A stretch of DNA of 64,000 nt from Kineosporia aurantiaca JCM 3230 (lineage in GTDB: Bacteria > Actinomycetota > Actinomycetes > Actinomycetales > Kineosporiaceae), in assembly GCA_000719025.1 (NCBI GenBank), contig JODP01000002.1, forward strand, positions 434,001 through 498,000. Reading direction: 5' to 3'. The notes beneath the pieces are model-generated. The model searched no databases. It worked only from the letters and a program-made list of their open reading frames with translations, and was not told the origin of the DNA. Each line of letters opens with the position of its first letter. Position 1 is the stretch's first letter. Made by a program: the position numbers and the translations under genes. Shown here one piece after another: positions 57,214 to 64,000 of this stretch.

Positions 57214-59304
57214 ATGTCTCGCCGGTCCCGCCTGACCACCCCCGACGGTCCCCGTCGGGGCCGCGCCCGTGGCCTGGCAGTTCTCGGCGCCCTGGCGGTC
57301 TGCGCGCCCCTCGCGGCCACCGCCGGCTCGGCCACCGCGGAGACCACCCCCACCTCCTCGAGCAGCCCGTCGGCTGACGTAACGGCCTCCGTGAGCCCAA
57401 CGGTCACCGCCGAGGGCACGGTCACCGGCATCACCACTCCGGAGAGCACGGTCTCCGGCACCACTGCGCCCGACGGTTCCGCGGTCACCCCTTCCACCAC
57501 CAGCACGACGACGACCCCCGCGGCTCCGACCGCGCCCGAGCCGCCGAAGAAGGCCGAGGCGGTCGGCTACGGCGGCGCGGTCGCCACCGTCGACCCGTAC
57601 GCCACCCAGGTCGGGCTCGAGGTGCTGCGCAAGGGCGGCAACGCGGCCGATGCGGCGATCGCCACGGCGGCCGCCCTCGGCGTCACCGAGCCGTACTCCT
57701 CGGGCATCGGCGGGGGCGGCTTCCTGGTCTACTACGACGCGAAGAAGCACAAGGTCAGCACGGTCGACGGCCGCGAAACGGCCCCGAAGGCGTTCGCCCC
57801 GAACACCTTCCAGAAAGACGACGGCACCGCGCTCGACTTCACCACGGTGGTCAACTCCGGCCTCTCGGTCGGCGTCCCCGGCACCCCCGCGCTGTGGAAC
57901 ACGGCGGCGAACCGCTTCGGCACCTGGAACCTGAACCAGCTGCTGGCCCCGGCCCAGCGGCTGGCCGAGCAGGGCTTCGTGGTGGACAAGACGTTCAACG
58001 AGCAGACCGCCGCCAACGCCGCGCGGTTCGCCAAGTTCCCGGCCACCGCCGCGCTGTTCCTGCGCAACGGCCAGGCCCCCGCGGTCGGCTCGGTCTTCAC
58101 CAACCCCGACCTGGCCAAGTCCTACGGCATCCTGCGCAGCCAGGGCGTGAAGGCGCTCTACTCCGGCGAACTCGGCCAGGCCCTGGTCAAGGCCGCCCGC
58201 AACCCGCAGACCGGCGACGGCTCCACCGTCTACAAGGGCCTGATCAGTCAGCACGACCTGGCCGCCTACACCGCCCCGGTGAAGAAGCCCACGGTCAGCA
58301 TCTATGAGGGGCTCACGGTCAACGGCATGCCGACCCCGTCCTCCGGGGGCATCGCGGTCTCCGAGGCGCTGAACCTGCTCGAGGCCTACCCCGGCAAGCC
58401 GCTGAACAAGCTCTCCGACGTGCAGTACCTGCACCGCCTGGCCGAGGCCAGCGCCACCGCCTTCGCCGACCGCAACCGCTGGGTCGGCGACTTCGGCGGC
58501 ACCCCCACCACCCAGCTGCTCTCCCAGAAGTTCGCCGACGAGCGGGCCTGCCAGCTGTTCGACCCGGAAAAGGCCGCCGAGCGCCCGATCCCGTTCGGCC
58601 GGCCGGACGGCCTGTACGGCGACTGCAGCCTGCCCTTCGTCACCCAGGAAGTCCCGAAGTACGACCACGGCACCACCCACATCACGGTCGCCGACAAGTG
58701 GGGCAACGTCGCGTCCTACACCCTGACCATCGAGCAGACCGGCGGCTCCGGCATCACCGTGCCCGGCTACGGCTTCCTGCTCAACAACGAGCTAACCGAC
58801 TTCGACTTCGTCCCGCTGACCAGCGGCGTGCCCGACCCCAACATGCCCGGCTCACTGAAGCGCCCCCGCTCCTCGATGTCGCCGACCATCATCCTCAAGC
58901 ACGGCAAGCCCTACCTCGCCCTCGGCTCCCCCGGCGGCGCCACCATCATCACCACCGTGCTCCAGGTCGCCGTCGGTGACCTCGACCGCCACCTCTCCCT
59001 GGTCGACGCCATCGCCGCCCCCCGCCTGTCCTCCCGCAACGGCGCCACCGACGACGCGGAGCCCGGCATCACCGACACCGCCCTCGGCACCGCGCTCACC
59101 GCCCTCGGCCACAAGCTCAAGCCCACCCCCGAGATCGGCGCCGCCACCGGCATCCAGTTCCTGCCCGGCAACCGCCTGATCGCCGCGGCCGAGCCGACCC
59201 GGCGCGGGGGTGGGGCGGCTGCGGTGGTCAGCGCCAAGCCTCTGCACCCGAAGGCCCCGGCTAAGAAGGCTGTGGTTAAGAAGGTCGGGAAGAAGAAGGG
59301 ATAG
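57214..59304 (+). CDS. ggt: Secreted gamma-glutamyltransferase
   Basis: This 696-residue enzyme hydrolyses or transfers gamma-glutamyl groups from glutathione and related compounds outside the cell. A Sec signal (about 1-43, ending near ATA), a Ser/Thr linker (about 45-110) and the enzyme follow. Family blocks are SSGIGGGGFLVYY, DGRETAPKAF, and the autoprocessing site: catalytic Thr487 in DHGTTHITVADKWGN, then SPTIILKHGKPYLALGSPGGATI. As in the family, the proenzyme should be cut before Thr487 to give large and small subunits. The tail is Lys-rich. The ATG at 57214 with AAGGAG is preferred over an ATG at 57169. Confidence 0.93.
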   Translation: MSRRSRLTTPDGPRRGRARGLAVLGALAVCAPLAATAGSATAETTPTSSSSPSADVTASVSPTVTAEGTVTGITTPESTVSGTTAPDGSAVTPSTTSTTTTPAAPTAPEPPKKAEAVGYGGAVATVDPYATQVGLEVLRKGGNAADAAIATAAALGVTEPYSSGIGGGGFLVYYDAKKHKVSTVDGRETAPKAFAPNTFQKDDGTALDFTTVVNSGLSVGVPGTPALWNTAANRFGTWNLNQLLAPAQRLAEQGFVVDKTFNEQTAANAARFAKFPATAALFLRNGQAPAVGSVFTNPDLAKSYGILRSQGVKALYSGELGQALVKAARNPQTGDGSTVYKGLISQHDLAAYTAPVKKPTVSIYEGLTVNGMPTPSSGGIAVSEALNLLEAYPGKPLNKLSDVQYLHRLAEASATAFADRNRWVGDFGGTPTTQLLSQKFADERACQLFDPEKAAERPIPFGRPDGLYGDCSLPFVTQEVPKYDHGTTHITVADKWGNVASYTLTIEQTGGSGITVPGYGFLLNNELTDFDFVPLTSGVPDPNMPGSLKRPRSSMSPTIILKHGKPYLALGSPGGATIITTVLQVAVGDLDRHLSLVDAIAAPRLSSRNGATDDAEPGITDTALGTALTALGHKLKPTPEIGAATGIQFLPGNRLIAAAEPTRRGGGAAAVVSAKPLHPKAPAKKAVVKKVGKKKG

Positions 59305-59327
59305 GGCGGCTCGGGCGCGGGGTGGGC

Positions 59328-59370
59328 CCCACCTCACCCGGGACCAGTCCCACCTCACCCGGAACCAAGT
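59328..59370 (+). repeat. Short tandem repeat after ggt
   Basis: Two tandem copies of about 21 bases, CCCACCTCACCCGGGACCAGT and a variant with AACCAAGT, in the 175-bp gap between ggt and the convergent ArsR gene. No function is evident and no other gene is seen in this gap. Confidence 0.5.
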
Positions 59371-59480
59371 CCCAATTCACCAGCCTCAGCCCACGCAAAA
59401 CGGCAGGCCAGCACCCCGCGTCCAGGCACGCCGCTTAGCCAGCACGCAGCCCGGCCAAACAGGACCCGGGCCCACCTACC

Positions 59481-59810
59481 TCAGGCGCGAACGGACGAGG
59501 TCACGTCGGCCAGCACCGCGTCGAGCAGCCCGGGCCAGCGCGAGTCCAGGTCCTCCTTGCGCAAGTACAGCTGACGCTCCCGCCCAACTGCCATGGAGTA
59601 CGAGACCCCGGCCTCGCGCAGCACCTTCAGATGGTGCGATCGGGTGGACTTGGGCATCTCTGGCCCGACGGAGGCGCAGACGAGGGGTAGTTCACCCTCT
59701 TGCCAGATGGCCAGCTGCCGAACGATCTCCAGACGGACCGGGTCGCTGAGGGCGAAGAGCACGGCGGGCAGGGTGAGCTCCGCCGTGTCCGGAAAGACGT
59801 ACCCGCTCAT
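59481..59810 (-). CDS. ArsR family transcriptional repressor
   Basis: This 109-residue winged-helix protein has the ArsR pattern: LFALSDPVRLEIVRQLA, then STRSHHLKVLREAGVSYSMAVGRERQLYLRKEDL. It lacks the ELCVC metal motif, so it probably senses an organic ligand or none. It is divergent from an MFS transporter gene, and an inverted repeat with 10-base arms lies between. The pair fits a drug-efflux switch of a type frequent in Actinobacteria. Confidence 0.92.
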   Translation of the reverse strand: MSGYVFPDTAELTLPAVLFALSDPVRLEIVRQLAIWQEGELPLVCASVGPEMPKSTRSHHLKVLREAGVSYSMAVGRERQLYLRKEDLDSRWPGLLDAVLADVTSSVRA

Positions 59811-59871
59811 GTACTCAGCCTAACTCGTTCGCGTCCATAGTTCGACTTTTCTGGAACCAGGGCCTACTCTC

Positions 59872-59901
59872 ACAACAGTTCAACTCTAGTCGAACTGTTG
59901 T
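59872..59901. promoter_or_regulatory. ArsR operator candidate
   Basis: Perfect arms ACAACAGTTC (59872-59881) and GAACTGTTGT (59892-59901) with a 10-base spacer. The spacer ends in AGTC, so AGTCGAACT also mirrors AGTTCGACT at 59839-59847, closer to the arsR start. The sites suit binding of a dimeric repressor to both promoters. Confidence 0.65.
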
Positions 59902-59924
59902 GTCGAACGGTCTTGGAGGCCGGA

Positions 59925-61160
59925 ATGATGTCGCAGACCCGCCGGGCAGCCGGTTTCTGGCTGGTCGCCCTGACCGCGGTGGTGTTCCTCGCGGCGGCCA
60001 GTGCGCCGTCCCCGCTGTACGTCGTCTACCAGCAGGAGTGGCACTTCAGTGCGCTGATGCTGACCGTCGTGTTCGCGGCCTACGCGGCCGTGCTGCTGGT
60101 GACCCTGCTCGTCGTCGGGGGTCTGTCCGACTTCGTCGGGCGGCGTCCGATCATCGTTGCGGCGATCGTGGTGGAGATCGCCTCGCTGGGCGTCTTCCTG
60201 ATCGCGAACGACGTCACGGTGCTGATCATCGGCCGCGGTCTTCAGGGCCTGGCCACCGGGATCGGGCTGGGCGCGATGAGCGCCGCCATCTCGGACCTGG
60301 CCCCGCCGGAGCGGCCCTCGCTGGCCGCCGGCCTTAACGTCGCCTCCCCCACGCTCGGCCTGGCCGCCGGGGCGCTGCTCTCCGGTCTGCTCGTCCAGTT
60401 CGCCCCGCACCCCACAACTCTGGTGTACGACGTCCTTTCGATCCTGCTGGCCGTGCTCCTGATTGCCTGCGCCGTGATCCTGCCCGGCCAGTCGGAGCGT
60501 CGCCCGGGCGTGCTGGCCAGTCTGCGACCCACCGCGAAGGTGCCCGCAGCCGCCCGCCGGGCCTTCCGCAACGCCGTGCCGGTGCTGATCGCCACCTGGT
60601 CGATCGGTGGTCTGGTGCTCTCCCTGGGTGGGTCCCTGGCGGTCGTCGTGTTCGGCGTGAACAACCACGTGATCGGCGGCATCGTGGTCACGGCGATGGC
60701 CGGATCGGGTTCGCTCGCGGCGTTCACGGTCCGCGGTCGTCCGGCCCGGTCCACCATGCTCTACGCCTCGCTGGTGCTGGCTGTCGGCATGGCCGTGGTC
60801 CTGATCGCGGTCGGGGCCGAGTCGATCACTGTGTTCTTCGTCGGCCTGGTGATCACCGGCCTCGGCTTCGGGGCGGGCTTCGTCGGGGCGCTCGGTTCGG
60901 TGGCCCAGCTGGCCCGGCCGCACGAGCGGGCCGAGCTGATGGCCGCGGTGTTCGTGCCCAGTTACGGCGCGTTCGGCGGGTCCGCGGTGCTGGCCGGCCT
61001 GGCCGTGCCGCAGTGGGGACTGCGCCCGACCCTGACGGTGTTCGGCATCGTGGTGATCGGCCTGGCCCTGCTGGCCGTGGCCGCGGAGCTGGCGGCCCGG
61101 CGTCAGGAGGCCCGGGTGCTCGCCCCCGAGTCGCCCGAGCTGGTGCTGGATCGGGGATAA
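59925..61160 (+). CDS. MFS transporter
   Basis: This 411-residue protein has 12 hydrophobic helices of the major facilitator superfamily, with the loop motif VGGLSDFVGRRPIIV (motif A) after helix 2 and GRGLQGLATGIGLGAMSA in helix 4. The N-terminus reads FWLVALTAVVFLAAASAPSPLYVVYQ, a pattern of small exporters of the DHA1 type. The start is ATG 59925 or 59928, with GGAGG spaced well. The divergent ArsR gene and the operator suggest inducible efflux of an unknown compound. The region after the stop shows no clear terminator. Confidence 0.9.
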   Translation: MMSQTRRAAGFWLVALTAVVFLAAASAPSPLYVVYQQEWHFSALMLTVVFAAYAAVLLVTLLVVGGLSDFVGRRPIIVAAIVVEIASLGVFLIANDVTVLIIGRGLQGLATGIGLGAMSAAISDLAPPERPSLAAGLNVASPTLGLAAGALLSGLLVQFAPHPTTLVYDVLSILLAVLLIACAVILPGQSERRPGVLASLRPTAKVPAAARRAFRNAVPVLIATWSIGGLVLSLGGSLAVVVFGVNNHVIGGIVVTAMAGSGSLAAFTVRGRPARSTMLYASLVLAVGMAVVLIAVGAESITVFFVGLVITGLGFGAGFVGALGSVAQLARPHERAELMAAVFVPSYGAFGGSAVLAGLAVPQWGLRPTLTVFGIVVIGLALLAVAAELAARRQEARVLAPESPELVLDRG

Positions 61161-61211
61161 AGCCTGGCGAAAGCGCCCCGAAACGGGTCGGGACCGCGAA
61201 TACTTGCCTGC

Positions 61212-63290
61212 GTGGTAACTAGGGACGATGCCCAGGGTGGACCCGGCCGGGTCGACGCTCTGGGCATTGTCGCGAGGTCCCCCGATCTGGGCAGACTCCT
61301 CGCCCCGCGCTCGGTGGTCGTGGTCGGCGCCACCGACCGTCCCGGCTCGTACGCCGCCCAGACCCTGCTCAATCTGCAGCGGGCCGGGTTCGCCGGCGGG
61401 CTGGCGGGCGTCCATCCCCGTCGCTCGGACATCCTCGGCGTGCCCTGCGCACCCGATCTGGCCGCGGCGCTGGAGTTGGTGGGCGCCCCGGCCGACGCGG
61501 TGGTGATCGCGACCACCGCCGTCACCGTGCCGGACTACCTGTCCGAGGCCGGGCGGTTGGGCTGTGGCGGGGCGGTGGTGTTCGCCACCGGTTTCGCCGA
61601 GAGCGGGGATCACGCCGCGCAGCAGCGGCTGGTCGCGGCGGCCGGGCGGCACGAGCTCCCGGTGCTCGGCCCGAACACCAGCGGGCTGGTCAGTTTCCGC
61701 AGCCGCGCCCCGCTCTGGACCGACCCGGTGGCCCTGACCCCCGGCGCCCAGGACGACGGGATCGCCCTAATCACCGAGAGCGGCAACGCGGGCCTGCTCG
61801 CCTTGGCCCATCGGCAGGGCACCGGCCTGCACTCGGTGATCTCGGTGGGCAACGCCGCGGTGATCGACACCCCCGACGTCTTGCTGAATCTGGCCCGGAC
61901 CGAGGGTCTGCGGGCGATCGCCCTCTATCTGGAGCAGATTCCGGACGGCGCCCGGCTCGCCTCGGCCCTGGCCGCCGCGGCCGGGTCCGACATCCGTCTG
62001 GCCGTACTCCGGACCGGACGGCACGGCACCGACGAGGGCCCGGGCCGGGTGTTGGACGCGTTGCTCGAAGAGGCCGGAGCGATCGCCTGCCGGGACGTCC
62101 ATCAGCTGCTCGAGACCACCCGGGCCCTGGCTCGCGGCCGGCGGACCGACCGGGCCGTCGCCGTCGTCACCTCGACCGCGGGCGATGCCGCGCTCGCCGC
62201 CGACCTGGCCGCCGACGCGGGCGTCGAGCTGGCTGACCTGAGCAAGAGCACCCGGGACGACCTGGCCGGGCAGCTGCCCCGCACCGCGATCCCGGCCAAC
62301 CCGCTGAACCACACCACCCAGCTCTGGGCCGATGCGGACGCGATGGCCCGGATCACCGCCGCGGTGGCCGCCGATCCGGGCGTCGGGGCGGTGCTCTACG
62401 TCCAGGACGAGCCACCCGGCCTGCACCCGGAGGACTCGGCCGAGTGGCTGGCAACTCGGGACGGAGCCCGGCTCGGCGGCGCCCGGAAGGACGTGGACGT
62501 GCTGCTCGTCGCCGGGATGCCCGGGCAGGAACCGGCCGGGGCGATCTCCGGTCTGCCCGCCGCTATGACGGCGATGGCCAAACTTCGGCAACCGGCTCCG
62601 GAAGCCGCCCGCCTGAACCGGATCGCGGCTGCGGCGGCCGGGGCCCGGACCGGAACGCCGGCCTTGGGGCTGCTGGCCGAACACAGTGTCAAGGCGGTGC
62701 TGAACGAGGCCGGGATCGATGTCCTGCGCCATGCGGTGGTCCCGGTGCCGCCGGACGGGAAGGACCTCGACGCTGTCTCGACCGCCGTCGCCCTGGCTGC
62801 GGCGCAGATCGGTTTCCCCGTGACGCTGCGCCTGTCCGCCCCCGGAAACGGCTGCGGAGCCGATTCGCCGAGCCTGGTCAGTGGCGACAAGGTAAGCCGG
62901 AAGGTCGCCGAAATCCTGGTCGAGGCGGCCGAACTGGAAGAGCAGAACCGTAACGACGCAGCGCTTCTGATCGAGACGCTGGCCCGGCCGGGGGTACTGC
63001 TGACGATGACCGCGCACCGCGAGGGCCCGGTGCCCGCGCTGACCATCGGCCTCGGCGGCGCCTGGGCCCAGGTTCTCGACGACACCCGGACCGTGCCGTT
63101 GCCCGCCGACGCCCGGCGCATCGCCCTGGCCGTGGCCTCACTGCCGGGCACCGCGACCGCCGACCTGGCCACGGCCGGAGCGACCGGCGCAAAACTGTCA
63201 GATCTGTTTCTGGAGGGCGGTTTCGCGGAGTTGCGGGTCACCTTCTGCGAAGGGACGGCGGTGCGGGCGCAGGCCCGTCGGCTCACCTGA
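61212..63290 (+). CDS. NDP-forming acyl-CoA synthetase-like protein
   Basis: This 692-residue protein has the plan of ADP-forming acyl-CoA synthetases: a CoA-binding domain (LLAPRSVVVVGATDRPGSYAAQTLLNL, about 35-61), a succinyl-CoA-ligase-like domain (GIALITESGNAGLLALAH), and a C-terminal ATP-grasp part. The block that in active relatives carries the phosphorylated histidine (K-S-G-R ... SHTGALAGS) is here RTGRHGTDEGPGRVLDALLEEAG, shorter and without the SHT motif. The ATP-grasp domain is also divergent. It may be inactive as a synthetase, or act as an acyl-CoA sensor or a non-canonical enzyme. A GTG at 61212 starts it without a clear ribosome site. A TetR gene follows. Confidence 0.75.
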   Translation: MVTRDDAQGGPGRVDALGIVARSPDLGRLLAPRSVVVVGATDRPGSYAAQTLLNLQRAGFAGGLAGVHPRRSDILGVPCAPDLAAALELVGAPADAVVIATTAVTVPDYLSEAGRLGCGGAVVFATGFAESGDHAAQQRLVAAAGRHELPVLGPNTSGLVSFRSRAPLWTDPVALTPGAQDDGIALITESGNAGLLALAHRQGTGLHSVISVGNAAVIDTPDVLLNLARTEGLRAIALYLEQIPDGARLASALAAAAGSDIRLAVLRTGRHGTDEGPGRVLDALLEEAGAIACRDVHQLLETTRALARGRRTDRAVAVVTSTAGDAALAADLAADAGVELADLSKSTRDDLAGQLPRTAIPANPLNHTTQLWADADAMARITAAVAADPGVGAVLYVQDEPPGLHPEDSAEWLATRDGARLGGARKDVDVLLVAGMPGQEPAGAISGLPAAMTAMAKLRQPAPEAARLNRIAAAAAGARTGTPALGLLAEHSVKAVLNEAGIDVLRHAVVPVPPDGKDLDAVSTAVALAAAQIGFPVTLRLSAPGNGCGADSPSLVSGDKVSRKVAEILVEAAELEEQNRNDAALLIETLARPGVLLTMTAHREGPVPALTIGLGGAWAQVLDDTRTVPLPADARRIALAVASLPGTATADLATAGATGAKLSDLFLEGGFAELRVTFCEGTAVRAQARRLT

Positions 63291-63320
63291 GGGGTTGGTG
63301 ATTATGGACGCCGATCAGCC

Positions 63321-63336
63321 GGTTCCCGGGGGAACC
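63321..63336. promoter_or_regulatory. Palindrome upstream of the last TetR gene
   Basis: Perfect arms GGTTCCC and GGGAACC around GG, 53-68 bases upstream of the TetR-type start. It is a likely autoregulatory site. Confidence 0.5.
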
Positions 63337-63388
63337 TCCGGTTTGCGCGGAACACCAGAACGTCGAACCCCTGTGATTCGATGAACCA

Positions 63389-63997
63389 ATGGCGGCAGGA
63401 ACGGCGGCTTCGCGGGCCGGCGCGGAGCTCGAGGTCAGCGTCCGGGTCCGGATCGTCGAGGGCACGGCCGGGCTGCTCGCCCGCCGCGGTCTGCAGGCCA
63501 CCTCGCTGAACGAGATTCTCTCGGCCGCGCACGCCGCCCGCGGTTCGATGTACCACTCCTTCCCGGACGGCAAGGAGCAGGTGGTCTCCGAAGCCCTGGC
63601 GCTGGCCGGGCAGAGGACGATGGACTGGCTGGACCGCTGGGACGGCGACCCCGCCGACCTGGTCACCGAGCGCTTCCTGCACGGCTGGCGGCTGCTGCTG
63701 TCCCGGTCGGACTGCACCACCGGTTGCGCGGTCGTCGCGGTTACCGTGGCGGCCGACACCAAGCGCCTTCTGGACGATGCAGCCGCCGTGTTCCGGTCCT
63801 GGCGAGCGCGGCTTACCCAGCTGCTCGAACACGGCGGCCTGAGCCCGGACAGCGCCGCCGGTTTCGCCACTCTCCTCCTCGCCGCCAGCGAGGGCGCGGT
63901 GGTGCTGGCCCGCGCCGAGCGCAGCCTGGAACCGTTCGAGCTCACCGCCGAACAGCTCCTGGACCAGGTGCGGGTGCTGCTCCAGGACCGGTCCTAG
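63389..63997 (+). CDS. TetR family regulator (LmrA/YxaF type)
   Basis: This 202-residue regulator has an N-terminal helix-turn-helix: RIVEGTAGLLARRGLQATSLNEILSAAHAARGSMYHSFPDGKEQVVSEAL, with the SMYHSFPDGKE turn seen in the LmrA/YxaF group that controls efflux or acyl metabolism genes. The rest is a helical effector domain with a central Cys pair (SDCTTGCAVV). The gene is complete; its TAG is three bases before the window end. A palindrome lies upstream. Whether it controls the preceding acyl-CoA synthetase-like gene or one beyond the window cannot be seen. Confidence 0.9.
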   Translation: MAAGTAASRAGAELEVSVRVRIVEGTAGLLARRGLQATSLNEILSAAHAARGSMYHSFPDGKEQVVSEALALAGQRTMDWLDRWDGDPADLVTERFLHGWRLLLSRSDCTTGCAVVAVTVAADTKRLLDDAAAVFRSWRARLTQLLEHGGLSPDSAAGFATLLLAASEGAVVLARAERSLEPFELTAEQLLDQVRVLLQDRS

Positions 63998-64000
63998 GTG

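Overview
The window is about 64 kb of very GC-rich DNA with strong GC bias at third codon positions, frequent GTG and TTG starts, and gene families typical of filamentous or spore-forming Actinobacteria: a CvnABCD conservon, NarL-type two-component systems, a fused CydDC exporter, a HelD-type helicase and an NlpC/P60 protein behind a c-di-AMP riboswitch. The order Kineosporiales or a relative would fit, but that is inference. I see no rRNA, tRNA, CRISPR array, insertion sequence or phage gene. It looks like a stretch of chromosome.

Layout. 0-7.5 kb: end of pyruvate phosphate dikinase, an OsmC protein, a convergent membrane-anchored unknown, an amidohydrolase, then a two-gene minus-strand operon (GNAT acyltransferase plus nicotianamine synthase) behind a Zur/Fur-like box, followed by a LysR/EamA divergent pair. 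7.5-15.2 kb: cytochrome bd operon cydA-cydB-cydDC, divergent from a blaI/blaR1-like pair, with a perfect inverted-repeat operator between them. 15.2-19.5 kb: repeat-rich non-coding DNA, then an ABC exporter with its own histidine kinase and response regulator. 20-25.6 kb: conservon cvnABCD and an orphan betaine-type binding lipoprotein. 25.9-30.8 kb: a giant membrane-anchored GH26-like protein and a secreted NlpC/P60 protein behind the riboswitch. 30.9-36.2 kb: two flavin monooxygenases around malate dehydrogenase; the second carries a roughly 440-residue repeat insertion. 36.2-45.2 kb: a protein kinase/ATPase/GAF/GGDEF fusion, Lon protease and CutC, with a nested palindrome between lon and cutC. 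45.2-54.8 kb: a DUF1996 protein, then an operon of histidine kinase, response regulator, carbohydrate-binding-like secreted protein and HrpB helicase, then HelD and a GNAT. 54.8-64 kb: a TetR/MFS drug-efflux pair with a four-site operator array, a gamma-glutamyltransferase, an ArsR/MFS pair, an NDP-forming acyl-CoA synthetase-like protein and a TetR regulator.

The strongest candidate for an undescribed system is the nicotianamine synthase/GNAT operon. It resembles the core of the staphylopine/pseudopaline metallophore pathways, but has an acyltransferase where those have an opine dehydrogenase, and an apparent zinc-type operator in front. An EamA exporter of the class used for pseudopaline lies close by. 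Other notable items are the three contiguous 13-bp operators upstream of the MFS gene, the c-di-AMP riboswitch, the kinase-to-GGDEF fusion, the repeat-expanded flavin hydroxylase, and the palindrome shared between the lon-cutC gap and the inside of hrpB.
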